Source: Triatoma infestans
Taxonomy: Eukaryota > Arthropoda > Insecta > Hemiptera > Reduviidae
Direction: 5' to 3'
Assembly (NCBI GenBank): GCA_011037195.1
Contig: JAAEAF010006500.1
Coordinates: 122,588 to 186,587 of the forward strand
Length of the DNA: 64,000 nucleotides
The notes under the pieces are model-generated. The model ran no database searches. It had not been told where the DNA came from and worked only from the letters and a program-made list of their open reading frames with translations. This document shows, in pieces, positions 32,885-43,230 of the stretch. Position numbers and translations under genes: made by a program. The stretch's first letter is position 1, and the number at the start of each line of letters is the position of its first letter.

Positions 32885-33170
32885 TCTTACACCTAGCAGT
32901 AAGAGGAAGTATTGCGAGCGTGTCAAATTTTCCAAATTGTGTTTTCACCGGAAATAGATGTTTTTTAGGTCCTCCGAGTTCGATAACATTGTTTTTAGTG
33001 AATGGTTCTGTGTAACAAAATATCTGGAAAATGAAAAATCGTAGGAAGTTCAAATTTAGTATTCCGTTTAGATAGTTATCGCTGCATTTATCACGAAGTT
33101 TCCGATCAAAACCCATCCACCGGAAGCGTGATTTTTCCTTCATTTTTTTTTTGCAATTACTTTCTCTTAC
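32885..33170 (+). repeat. RepA 5' half, directly followed by another copy
   Basis: CAGTAAGAGGAAGTATTGCG, GTGTTTTCACCGGAAATAG, ATCGTAGGAAGTTCAAATTT, CATCCACCGGAAGCGTGATT. It ends at the TTACTTTCTCTTACTCCCTA junction that starts the next copy. Confidence 0.75.
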
Positions 33171-33175
33171 TCCCT

Positions 33176-34091
33176 AGTAAGAGGAAGTATTGTAATCGCG
33201 TCAAATTTTCGATATCGAGTTTTCACCGGAAAAATCCGTTTTGAGGTCCGCTGAGTCCAAAAAAGTTTTTAGCAAATTTTGTGTGTGTGTGTGTCTGTGT
33301 GTGTGTGTTTGTATGTGAACAGCATAGCTCAAAAACGAAACACCGTATAAAGTTGAAACTTGATATTCCGTTTAGGTATCACCATGGGATCTGATAGTGG
33401 GTCATCTGTCAAAATTCAATTCAAACTTGCTATATTAACTACACATACAAAGAGCTACAACTTTTACTTGAAACATTTCTCCGGGAAAATTCATTTAAGA
33501 GCAGTTATGGGGGAGGGGTGAGGTTAGGTTTCCATCTAAAGTGCTATTTCAGTTTATTAAACAATTCCATCATCTAAATAATGTTAATTAGAATTAAATA
33601 TTTTGTGGAAATTCCGAGTTTGAAAAAACACGGATAACTGGAAGTGCGTTTACTTTACCACTTTACTAAATGATTTTTCCACTTTTTCGTGATTTTCTCA
33701 AAAATGGCTCGGACGATTTTCTTGAAACTTCTTATATAAACTAAACATACAATGATCTACAACTTTTATTTAAAACATTTCTCTAGGAAAATTCATTTAA
33801 TGACACTTTTAGGAGAGGGGGTGGGAAAATGTTTTTCTCTAAAGTGCTATCATAGTTGATTATACAATTAATTCTATAATCCAAACAAAATTAATTAGAA
33901 ATAAATGGATGCCAAAATTCCGAGTTTCAAGGAAATTAGTTAACCGGAAGTGCGCTTTTACTGAATAGTTTTTTCAGTTTTCGACGAATTTCATTAAATT
34001 TGGTACACAAACTATAAAATTGGTCAATTAGATTTTTGAGAACTGGAGTAAGAGAAAGTTGTGTGAGGGGTTCACTCCAGATTTTTTTTTG
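33176..34091 (+). repeat. RepA, full-length reference copy 1 (916 bp)
   Basis: Begins AGTAAGAGGAAGTATTGTAA and ends AGTAAGAGAAAGTTGTGTGA plus TTCACTCCAGA and a T run. Collinear with 52206-53120 over its whole length, except that this copy has lost the first ACCGGAAGT module start. Interior modules begin near 33628 (AACTGGAAGTGCG) and 33940 (AACCGGAAGTGCG). No open frame; (GT)n at 33281-33310. Confidence 0.9.
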
Positions 34092-34167
34092 TGTGATTGT
34101 GGGGAACAATAGTGAGTGTTAAGCTTTTCTCTAAAGTACCATTTCAGTACAAAGTATGGTTCTGCCA
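34092..34167 (+). repeat. RepA piece left of the LINE (resumes 37729-37990)
   Basis: CTCTAAAGTACCATTTCAGT then ATGGTTCTGCCA, the LINE target site. Right of the LINE the next RepA block continues as CCTATATAATGTTAATACAC, CAACCGGAAGTGCGATTTTA and GAGGAATCTGAGACGTTAAA. Confidence 0.8.
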
Positions 34168-34665
34168 GGTTGGACCACAAGGGGGATAGGTCAGAGTGCC
34201 TTGAGCGTCTCTGACCGCTTTAACTCCCCAAGTCAACCCCACCTCCACGCGTTGTGGTCCGGGCACCTCCCTTGGGAGGTGGCGAATGGGGACATGACGG
34301 ACCGGAATAAACCCCCTCCGGTCTCCCACTTTCCCCCTCCTATTCTTGTATCCTGTCATGTCCTTTATAGGTATCCCCAACCAAACTGACAAGTGATGCG
34401 CGTCGTGGCTGGATGCGTACAGGGTGTGTAAACATATGTGCGGTAGCGGTCATCTTGGGGAACCGGGCGACACCCCATTGCAATGTAGCCTTTCTGTGGT
34501 ATGAGGCTCTGTCACAGGCGACCTCTTAGTTCCTCACTACTCGTGGGATCGACATGAGAAGAACCACTAAGAAAGTAGAAAAAGGGAGCGAGGAAAAAGG
34601 CTCGCTCAGCTTTTTACCAGACCCTGGAGAGACTGAGGAGATCTGGTCTCGGGGCTTTCCTCGGG

Positions 34666-35460
34666 ATGGACCTCATCAGGTTCCGGGTGGTAACCAAGCC
34701 CAGAACGATGGACAGGAATGCGAAGGACCCCACGCACCGATGGAGGATACTTCAAGTAAACCTCCATCACAGTAGGAGGGCATCGTCGGCCCTGTCCAGA
34801 TATCTCATCAGAGAGAACATCTCCTTAGCCCTTATCCAAGAGCCCTGGCTGGTCCGGGGAAGAGTGGCAGGATTAGGAGAAGCAACAGGTAAGATAATTT
34901 ATGATCGTAGCCTGGAAAATCCCAGGACTTGTATCTATGTCAGGGAAGACATTACCTCGTTGCTGCTGCTGGACTTTTGTTCTAGGGATCAGACTGCAGT
35001 GAGGATAAAGCTACGTGCGGCAGAGGAGACCAGGGAAATTGTGCTGGCCTCTACGTATCTGCCGTACGACTCAACAGTGCCGCCGCCGTCTGAGGAGATG
35101 CGGAAGCTGGTCACCTGTTATAGGGAAAAAGGCCTACATCTCATTATTGGCTGCGATGTTAACTCACACAATACTGTGTGGGGAAGCACGGACACCAATA
35201 AAAGAGGCAAGTCACTCCTTGAATTCATCTTGTCTAATAACTTGTGCATAATGAATGAAGGAGAAACACCAACTTTCTACAACGTCAATCGTAGAGAGGT
35301 GATTGATCTGACCTTAGGGACTAACTTCATATCGACCCTGGTGAGAGACTGGCATGTATCCCAAGAACCCTCAGTTTCGGATCACATGTACATTAGGTTT
35401 GATATCCTGGCTAACTGCAGGCAAACGCTGACCTTCAGGAATCCCAGACGAACGGAGTAG
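34666..35460 (+). pseudogene. LINE APE-type endonuclease domain
   Basis: 264 codons to TAG. Motifs of the AP-endonuclease fold are visible: RILQVNLHHSRRA (QVN), ALIQEPWLVRG (QEP, catalytic Glu), LIIGCDVNSHNTVWG (DxN), a GETPTFYN turn and SVSDHMYIRFD (SDH, catalytic His). This domain nicks target DNA to prime reverse transcription. The stop at 35458-35460 is premature: the same frame continues with the RDLNQNII and LRARVRRLFNATK linker towards RT. A short Glu/Lys-rich frame at 34554-34775 may be what is left of ORF1. Confidence 0.88.
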
Positions 35461-35595
35461 GAGTCATACAGGCGGGATCTCAATCAGAACATCATTACAG
35501 TCAAACGCTCTTTCAAGACCCGGAATGACATCGAGGATGCTGCGGATCAGCTGCAGCGGGTAATCCTGGATGATTTCAGGGATAACTGTGCGGAA

Positions 35596-37229
35596 GTGGT
35601 GAGAACATCCACCAGTTGGGGGAATGACAAGCTGGCGGGCCTCCGCGCGAGAGTGAGAAGGCTGTTTAATGCGACGAAGGGAACATGGAAGGAGTACCGT
35701 GAGGCTCTAACCTCTTACAATTTAGCGATCAGGAAAGCTACAAGGAACTCTTGGAGAAGGCTGTGCGAGGAGGTAGAAACGACCTCCGAAGGTGCCAGAT
35801 TTCACAGAATATTTTCACGGGTACCGGCAAATCCGCTGGGAACAATCAGGAAACCTGACGTGACTTTACAGAGGCGGGAAAGGATACTTTGGAGCACCTG
35901 GTGCAGGTGCACTTTCCTGGCTCAAGGGTGACGACGGTGGTGCCGCGGGATGAGTCTTTAATAGGTCCAGGGAGTCGGCCTGGATTCAGGGAAGATTGGA
36001 CCATGGCGAAAGATTTTAGACCAATCAGCCTTTCCTCGTTTATGATGAAAGTGCTGGAGAAACTGGTAGACCTGCACTTCAGGGGGACGGTGCTCTTATC
36101 GCGGCCCCTGCATTCTAATCAGCATGCCTATCAGAGGGGTAAATCCTGCGAGACGGCCCTCCACTCTCTTGTAGGAGAATTGGAGGCGGCGGTTTATGGT
36201 AGGGAAGTAGCTGTGGGTGTGTTTCTGGACATAGAGGGTGCCTTCAGCAACACGACCTATAGCTCAATCAAACTAGCTTTGGAAAGGCACGGGGTAAATC
36301 GGACCATCACAAGGTGGATTGGCAGCGTGCTGAAAACTAGAAGAATCATAGCTAACCTCCACAAGGAGACGCTTGAAACCACTGCTACAAGGGGATGCCC
36401 TCAGGGAGGGGTCTTGTCTTCTCTTCTGTGATGCATGGTTGTAGACGAGCTACTGGTGGAGCTTGATCGCAGGGGGTGTTCTGTCTTTGGCTACGCAGAT
36501 GATGTGGTGGTCATGGTCAGGGGCAGACACGAGTCTGTTATTAGTGAGCTTCTACAGGAGGCCCTGCGAGTGGTGGAGGGGCGGTGCAGAGGGGTGGATC
36601 TGATGGTCAACCCCTCTAAGACCACCTTGGTTCCATTTACCAGAGGAAGGAACGTGGAATGTTTTACCACATTGAAGTTCTTTGGAAGAACTCTAGATGT
36701 GTCTGGTCAGGTGAAATACCTGGGGATCATTTTGGACTCCAGACTCACCTGGAAAGCGCATCTGGAGCCTTTTACACAGAAGGCAAAGAAGTCTCTCTGT
36801 GGCGTTACTAGAGCCTGCGGGAAAACATGGGGTCTTTCCCCCAAAATGGCCCATTGGCTCTATACGCGGACCATCATACCTGTCCTCACTTATGGGGCGG
36901 TGGTGTGGTGGCCAAAAACGAAACAGCAGGTCGCGAGGAAGAACCTATCAGGGGTTCAAAGGCTGGTGTGCCTGTTGATCTCGGGGGCATTTTGCAGTGC
37001 CCCAACGACTGCATTGGAAGTACTGCTGGGGTTAACTCCGCTGCATCTTTTGATACAAACGGAGGCGAGGGCCAGTGCATACAGACTAATGAACAATGGC
37101 CAGTGGAAACAGAGGAGTTCCCTGGCCAAGCATTTGGACATAACACAGAAAGTGATCCTGGCCGTATCCTTAAGATGGCTGGGGAAGAGTGCTGCCCAAC
37201 ATTCCACTTTGAGCTCTCCTTCCAGGTGA
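35596..37229 (+). pseudogene. LINE reverse transcriptase, frameshifted and internally deleted
   Basis: 35596-35860 encodes the linker (NDKLAGLRARVRRLFNATK). A frameshift near 35870 leads into LEHLVQVHFPGS. An abrupt join then goes to GFREDWTMAKDFRPISLSSF, skipping the usual first palm motifs. Next come HAYQRGKSCETALHSLV, GVFLDIEGAFSNT (motif A Asp), TRGCPQGGVLSSLL (motif B), a TGA at 36429-36431 where Trp is usual, then VFGYADDVVVMV (motif C, catalytic DD intact), VNPSKTTLVPF and the thumb VKYLGIILDSRLTW. It makes cDNA by target-primed reverse transcription in intact relatives. This copy cannot. Confidence 0.9.
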
Positions 37230-37679
37230 TCTTCACGTCAAAATCGGAATGGGCTAAAAGTTGGCAAAAACGAGGCCGGACTGGGGGATCCTGGTTTACG
37301 GATGGGTCGCAAATGGCCTGCGGTCCTGAGCCGGGATATATGGAGTTAAACCGGAGATACTCATCGAGAGGCCTCTTGGTGGATACTCCACGGTGTTCCA
37401 GGCTGAAGTCTATGCTATCAAGATCTGCGCTAAGGAGAACCTGCGTATGGACTCTAGGAATAGGGAGATATGCATCTTTTCGGACAGCCAGGTCGCACTG
37501 AAGGCACTTGGGGATTCAGAATCACTTCTTCCCTAGTCAGGGAGAGTAGAGACTTCCTGGAGGCGTTGTCCCGGCACAACAAAGTGCGGCTGGTATGGGT
37601 GCAGGGACACAAGGGGATTAAAGGTAATGAACTAGCCGACCAACTGGCCAGGAATGGTGCAATAAGCCTCAACGGGTAG
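37230..37679 (+). pseudogene. LINE RNase H domain, several frames
   Basis: Pieces in successive frames: GGSWFTDGSQMACG (first Asp), a frame change near 37330, VFQAEVYAIKICAKENL (Glu), REICIFSDSQVALKALG (Asp), another change near 37510, then SRHNKVRLVWVQGHKGIKGN and ELADQLARNG (His, Asp). All four classes of catalytic residues survive but not in one frame. A TAG at 37677 precedes a C-rich stretch and the tail, where relatives have a CCHC region. Confidence 0.85.
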
Positions 37680-38204
37680 GCTGCAGTCCCCCCCTGTGTC
37701 AATCTAATCTAATCTAATGGTTCTACCACCTATATAATGTTAATACACATTGGAAATATTGATACAATTTCAAATTTGAGGAAAATCGGACAACCGGAAG
37801 TGCGATTTTACAGAATAGGTTTTTGAGTTTATTTCGAAAGCGACTGTAACGATTTCCTAAACTATCTTCACAGACATAAAATAAACCTCTCCACATTTAT
37901 TTGTGACATTTTTTCTGAAAAAGTTGTTTTTAGGTGGATTCCGAGGAATCTGAGACGTTAAAATTCTAATTTATTTGTTTACTCCAGTTTTTTTTTACTG
38001 AAATTTTTAAGTATGTAAATTGTAATTTCAATCGAGAAATTTCCTTTTAAACTGAAATTTCTTAATAAATATATAGCTGCCCCTTTATATACGTGGAAGA
38101 GAGTTTTAAATTACGTAACTTGGTTTTAGGGACAGTTAGCTGAATATGATATTGCAAAGCGCATTGATTTTTAAATATTAGATCTACCAGAATTCACAGA
38201 AAAA

Positions 38205-38460
38205 TAAATTTAATTTATAAATTCGGCATTTCTAGTTAACCGATTTACTTCAAATTTGGAATTTCCCCCAAACTTTTTAATATATCATAATATTATAGAT
38301 AGATGATAGAATCATGCACCTTGGAGAAAAGCCTAAACCCTCCCCCAGAACCCTCTGAAACTCAATTTTTCTGGAAAAACATTTTGTGGCTGAAAGGGAT
38401 AAGTAATTTAAGTGTGTAAGTAGCATGTGAGGTTCAAAGAAAATAGGAAAATCGATGCTT
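38205..38460 (-). repeat. RepA copy
   Basis: AGTTAACCGATTTACTTCAA, ATAGATGATAGAATCATGC, AAGCCTAAACCCTCCCCCAG and CATTTTGTGGCTGAAAG are reverse complements of successive RepA blocks. Confidence 0.65.
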
Positions 38461-38469
38461 GTTTTAACG

Positions 38470-38780
38470 ATGGACTAGCTAGTGTGGCTAAGTTAGTGAA
38501 CCTTTCAAAGTTGATCTCGGAACTTATTTGCTCTTCAGTGATTTCTGCTAAGCCTCAGATTTCTTGAGAGGTCGAGGCAGCCATTAATGGGGTTCCTAGC
38601 TGTCCTAAATTAAAGTTCATTCACTAATACATTCCGTGTGAGGGCGTGACATAGGAGATAATGCATAGTTGAAGTGCACTTGGAAGCACGATGGTAGAGC
38701 TTACTGCGGCTAATATTGAAAATATGTGTCTAGAATTTTGTGTGAGGAATTTGCTGGCTTGATTCCATTATAGACGATTC
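38470..38780 (+). repeat. RepB copy 1 (paired with 47455-47890)
   Basis: TAGTGAACCTTTCAAAG, CTAATACATTCCGTGTGAG, GATAATGCATAGTTGAAGTG, CTTACTGCGGCTAATATTG and GGAATTTGCTGGC recur in the same order and orientation at 47455-47890. Both lie beside RepA. Confidence 0.65.
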
Positions 38781-41189
38781 TTGGGGAGGTGAAACATTCC
38801 CTCTAAAATCTTCCTCAAATAGCTTGTTTAATATAATATATAGTTCTGCGGTTATATAATCTAATTTTCAGTTTCTAAACGCCTCTCGCAGATCCTTTTA
38901 CATGTCACATAGGGTCTTCATGATTTCTACGGTTTCTTCTGAAAAAAATTTCATATACTCAAACCCTTCAGATGCCCTTAAAACCGCATTTAACTCACCA
39001 TTTTCATCCTCCTTTGTACACGGGCGGAACCATTCAGCAGTTCTCTTTGGATTCACCCTTTAGTTTTCATCCACAGTTTTAAGACTTTTAACAAAATGAA
39101 AAAACTCTTTACTTACCTTTCAAATTTCATCCACCCTTACAAAAGCCCAGACGTTTATAGATATTTATGATTGGGCCCACAATGTTGGGTGACAATATCT
39201 AGGATTGGATCCGTCATCCGTATTAATTCTGACTGAGTTTGTTTTTTCCTCCATTGTCGAGAGTTTTTTTATCAAGTACTTGTAGAGTATTGACTTCTAC
39301 TTACTAAGTTTTCTTCTTATACACCCCACATTGATTGATTGTAGTATGACAGGAGGTTATATCCAGGAGTTCGTTACAAACTAAGTCACCCAACTAACAT
39401 GCTGTGTTTGCCAAACGAAGGCCTAAACTATCCAAAAAGTCTCCTTGATTCATTCTGAGATTTGCTCTTTAGATTGTCCCAAGAAAATACAATTAGAAAT
39501 TGGTCACTTGATTTTTCTTTTGGCATTTTTTGTATATTTCCAAGCCGTTTCTTATTAAGAAAATCTGGTAAAATATTAGGGTGAAAGAACAACGCACAAG
39601 TAAAATATGAACATCTATGTAATCTTGTCAAATTTTTACTTTTTACTTTAATTTTTTTTTTGTCTTTGACAAGCATGGAAAAAATGTACAACTTTTATAT
39701 TTTTGTATTATCTTTTTATATTTATATATATAATTTTTTTTTGTAAAATTAATAATTAATTATCAAATAATTATATTAAAAAATAACATCAATATTTATC
39801 CAAGAAAACTGGTGCCAATATTATCTACACAGACTTTGTTTTAAAAAAATTAAAAATTTTTTTTACAAAAATGTTTACTCTGAACAATTAAAAATACTTA
39901 AATAAACAGCTGTTTTCCTTTTTTTCAAATAAAAATGTTCGTATACTTTCGTATATTATTCGGGCACTTTCGTAGACTGATTTTAATGCGTAAAAGGTCT
40001 GCTCAAAACTTTTTCCATATTGCTTGTCAAATAATTATTAATTGGAGGATATTGATAAGAATGGTAACACTGGGTTCAGCGGGAAACCTAGATAATAACC
40101 TTCCGTTTTCGATAATAATAATTGGTGATTTCTCCTTTTCGACAATACATTTTTTAAAGTCCCTTAAATATGGGAAAAATAAACATTGTGTTTTTTTAAG
40201 TTTGAATAATTCAAATTAAAAGTAGAAAAATCGGGATCTAGACTTCCTTTAGGGGAAATTGCTGGAGGTTGGGTGTTTCTTTGGCTGGACGATATCTGGG
40301 ATTATATTCGTTATAGAATCATACTTTTATTGTGACTATTTTTGGATTTTTTCCTCCACCATCAGGGTTTGGCTTATCAAGTTTGATTGACGCGTTGACT
40401 TCCATTTTCAAAGTTTTTGTTGTCATGCTTCATCTAAGTCATTACACAAACTCACAAACGTGAAGGGACCAAACTCTGACGGTGGAAGGAAATCCGAAAC
40501 AAGTCAGGATTAAGAAAAAGAAGGATTCTAAATCGGATGTCAACCAGATTCATTGATTCTCCCTCTCCCCCCCCATTTTTTCCCTGATTTTTGAACGACT
40601 CCATAGATTGTTTTAAAACTGGAAAACTTTAGGACTCCTGTTCTGGTTTTGTATTATTGAGTTCGCTTTTGGTTGCGTATGGTTCCTTAAGGATCCATTA
40701 AATTTATTTTTGACAATTTCGAAATTTGTATAGAATTTATTATGGGTGGTATCTCTCACCCATTAATGATGTAAGGATTGTTATGCGAGTAACATGAAGA
40801 AGGAGAAAGCCCTTCTGGCAGGCTTCTTGCTGGAATAGGAATAGGATTTAGACGTAGACAGTAGAGAGTGGCTATAAAGTGGCCATATCCACCGCCTCCT
40901 AGAAGATCTATTGTAGCTTCCTTGGGTTTCTGTGTTTGTATGTTATATACAATTGTTTGTAAAATGTAGCATAGTGTAAAGGGAAGTTTTGTGTTCTTTT
41001 TTAACTCAAGCCTGCATTTGGCAATTCTGTTATGCTACCCAATATTATTTGGGGGAGGGGGGGGGACTCTAACTTGCAGTTCCCTCAAATCACCTCGTTC
41101 TGGCTGACTGGAATCTTTGACAAGAAATCAGAAGGTCTCCTGCCAAATTTTGTGTAGGTGCTTTTGAAGGTAATCGTGAACTTAAGCAT
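38781..41189. other. no gene; worn coding remnants on the minus strand
   Basis: 39080-38870 read on the minus strand encodes AEWFRPCTKEDENGELNA, RASEGFEYMKFFSEETVEIM and KTLCDM, then a stop, so it looks like an old protein-coding remnant. 39185-39310 and 40285-40410 are similar to each other (CAATATCTAGGATTGGATCC against CGATATCTGGGATTATATTC). GGGCCCACAATGTTGGGTGA at 39174 resembles a reversed LTR primer-binding region. I do not recognise the protein. A decayed LTR element is one reading. G run at 41050-41066. Confidence 0.35.
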
Positions 41190-41528
41190 TCAAGATAAAG
41201 CCACGGAGTTTTTCCCAAAAGTGGCTCCCCAACGCTTGCCTTCAGCTACTAACTCCTGGCACTGTCCCTCATCTTTTTCCCTGTAATTGGCATTGACGAT
41301 TCTTCTTGCTTCCTCTAAAATTAGTGGGAAAACCGACTGCACCATTTCTATGGCAAGTCTGGCCAAATTATCTGGCTCTTCGTTTTCCTCCTTCACTTCA
41401 CGGTGAGAAGGTATAACGCTTACCCCTTCTTCGATTGGAAGTGAATGTCTGTGACAAGGAACTCTCTCTGCCAGCTCTGCAAAAACTCTATATGTATAGT
41501 GTGAGTGCGGAGTGTCAGTGTAAGTTAC
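41190..41528 (-). CDS. unidentified open frame, 112 codons, possibly a remnant
   Basis: Minus strand, open from just after a TGA at 41529-41531 to a stop at 41190, with no convincing ATG or splice acceptor. Words include YTYRVFAELAERVPCHRHS, EEGVSVIPSHREVKEENEEP, LARLAIEMVQSVFPLILEEA, RRIVNANYREKDEGQCQELV and AEGKRWGATFGKNSV. Acidic and helical in character and not low complexity, so it looks like true coding sequence. It is near other minus-strand remnants (38870-39080). It could be part of a retroelement gag or a host exon; no family recognised. Confidence 0.3.
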   Translation of the reverse strand, partial: VTYTDTPHSHYTYRVFAELAERVPCHRHSLPIEEGVSVIPSHREVKEENEEPDNLARLAIEMVQSVFPLILEEARRIVNANYREKDEGQCQELVAEGKRWGATFGKNSVALS

Positions 41529-42249
41529 TCATCATGTGGTTAAGCTAGTCTTTCGCAGGGAACCGCTCCCAAGATTCCTGAAGAAGAAGTGGCTGGTTCG
41601 TTTTTCCCCCTTTTTAGATTCTACTGAACATAGTGTTAACATGTGAATGTCATAGTTTTAATATCCCCAAAATTAAATGACTAGGATTTTATTTTTTATT
41701 TACTTTGAACAGCTATGTGTGGCAACACTGATCTCAGAGTAAACTAAAAAAAAAACGTTATTTTGAATGAACTAATTCTAAATAAAGAAAGTAAATAAAC
41801 AAAATACAATATAAAGAAAGGAAATACAAAAAATTAATTACAAAAAGGTAACTTTTTTTTAAATACATTTTGTGCAATCTGAGTTTTTTTTTTTTTTTTT
41901 TAAACAAAAATAATATCTACAAAGAATAAATAAACAAAAGGAAATTACATACAATTACATTATTTCACTAAATACATGTAAAATATAATTCATTTATTTA
42001 TAATGTATTTACTATATACTATGTTTTTTGCTCTTTATTTAACTAATTATTTACAAAATCAAGTTTTTTTTATTTTATTAAATCTATTTAACAAATATTT
42101 TTAAATAATTTACACAAAATTAAAAATATGAATAAATTTGGGTCAGTTAATCTGATAATCTATGTAAGATGAAAGAATTATATTAGTTCAACTATTGGAA
42201 TTAAGTTAGATAGTTGGTGTGTGGATGCGTATGTCACAGCTAGAGGTAT
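41529..42249. other. no gene recognised
   Basis: TGGCAACACTG at 41713, then A-rich and T-rich DNA (poly-T at 41884-41900) to 42230. Confidence 0.4.
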
Positions 42250-42800
42250 TTTACTTTCTCTTACAGAAGGTAAGAGAAAGCTGTAGAGATACATGTAGAT
42301 GCAATCGTGTCTGAATTAAAGAAATTCTCAAAAATTTTCGTATTATCACGAGAAATATATTATGGTCTGAGGTCCGCTGTGCACTAAAAATTGGGGAGTG
42401 GTAGTAAACACTTTATTACAAGCTTCTTTTTGTCTTTTTCTCAATTTTTCGCAGTTTTCTCCGAAGTGGTTGGCTCCGTAATTTTCTTTAAACACCATAT
42501 CCATAAATCAATTACTCTATTCATGATTTATAACTTTTACTTTAAACATATATTTCGGAAAATTCATTTTTAGAGGGGTTTACAGGAGCACTATAATGTT
42601 AGACTAACTATCCTGTATAGTGGCCATTTCTTTAAAGTTTACGATTCCTTCGCCTATATTCTATTAAAAAAAATAATAATTAAATGTTTGGTGAAAATAC
42701 CAAGTTTTGAAGAAATTGGATCAAGCAAAAGTGCCACTTTACTGATGGGGTTTTCAAGATTTTCTAAATTTTCTCGGATTTGGAAAAACTTTATATTAAA
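42250..42800 (+). repeat. RepA copy
   Basis: TTTACTTTCTCTTACAGAAG, GGTAAGAGAAAGCTGTAG, GGTCTGAGGTCCGCTG, GAAGTGGTTGGCTCCGTAAT, TATTTCGGAAAATTCATTTT, AAAAGTGCCACTTTACTGAT: diverged but in RepA order. Confidence 0.65.
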
Positions 42801-43033
42801 GGGAAATTCCATGCTGATGGAGTTATTTGGTCAGGCTCATCTAGCAATAAAATCTATGTGAATTCTTAAAATTATGTTTTTTCCCCGAATTTTCTTTATT
42901 GTTTTATACAAATTGAATGTATTTTAGCAAAGCTGATCTATTCTTATTGGCGGAGCTTAAGGAAATTTCGTTTCTATGAGTGAAAAGCAAGGAGCATACT
43001 TTATTTTATTTTGTTAATTTAAGTTCTAGGCTT

Positions 43034-43230
43034 TCCCGCGTTGGTCTAATGGCTAGCACACCTTGCCTTTGGTGCAGAATTCAAGGTTCAATTCCTGTGA
43101 GAACAAAGTCGGTATTGACCCAGCATTGTGGGAAGGAGTGGAAAGTCATACTCATAGCGAAGGATAGAACTAAACGGCCTTCTCCAATAAAAATCGCCAT
43201 CTGGCAAGCTTTGGTACTTCAGAGACTTTT
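43034..43230 (+). mobile_element. SINE-E, tRNA-Glu-like SINE, copy 1
   Basis: Box A TTGGTCTAATGGCTAG and box B AGGTTCAATTCC, then a body with GTCGGTATTGACCC, GCGAAGGATAGAACTAAACG and ATCGCCATCTGGCAAGC, shared with the copies at 53580 and 59678 (minus). It ends near a T run at about 43228. Confidence 0.78.

Larger units (their letters stand above)
34168..37716 (+). mobile_element. LOA/I-like LINE, defective copy with target duplication
   Basis: A non-LTR retrotransposon: GC-richer 5' UTR (34168-34553), APE endonuclease, reverse transcriptase, RNase H, and an (AATCT)n tail at 37700-37716. It is flanked by ATGGTTCTGCCA (34156-34167) and ATGGTTCTACCA (37717-37728), a 12-bp target duplication with one change, inside RepA. 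It is defective: ORF1 is nearly absent, RT palm blocks before AKDFRPIS are missing, there are nonsense codons and frameshifts, and the C-terminal CCHC seen in the copies at 13876 and 63813 is missing. RNase H plus APE endonuclease places it in the I/LOA/R1 group rather than jockey. Confidence 0.92.

Noticed and set aside
33230..33240. ETS transcription-factor sites (CCGGAAGT) across the window
   Set aside because: They occur at the same position of every RepA module, so they reflect repeat descent; no evidence of regulatory use.
36827..37501. A 224-codon gene overlapping the LINE
   Set aside because: It is mostly the wrong frame of the RT and becomes RNase H only after 37265, as a result of a frameshift.
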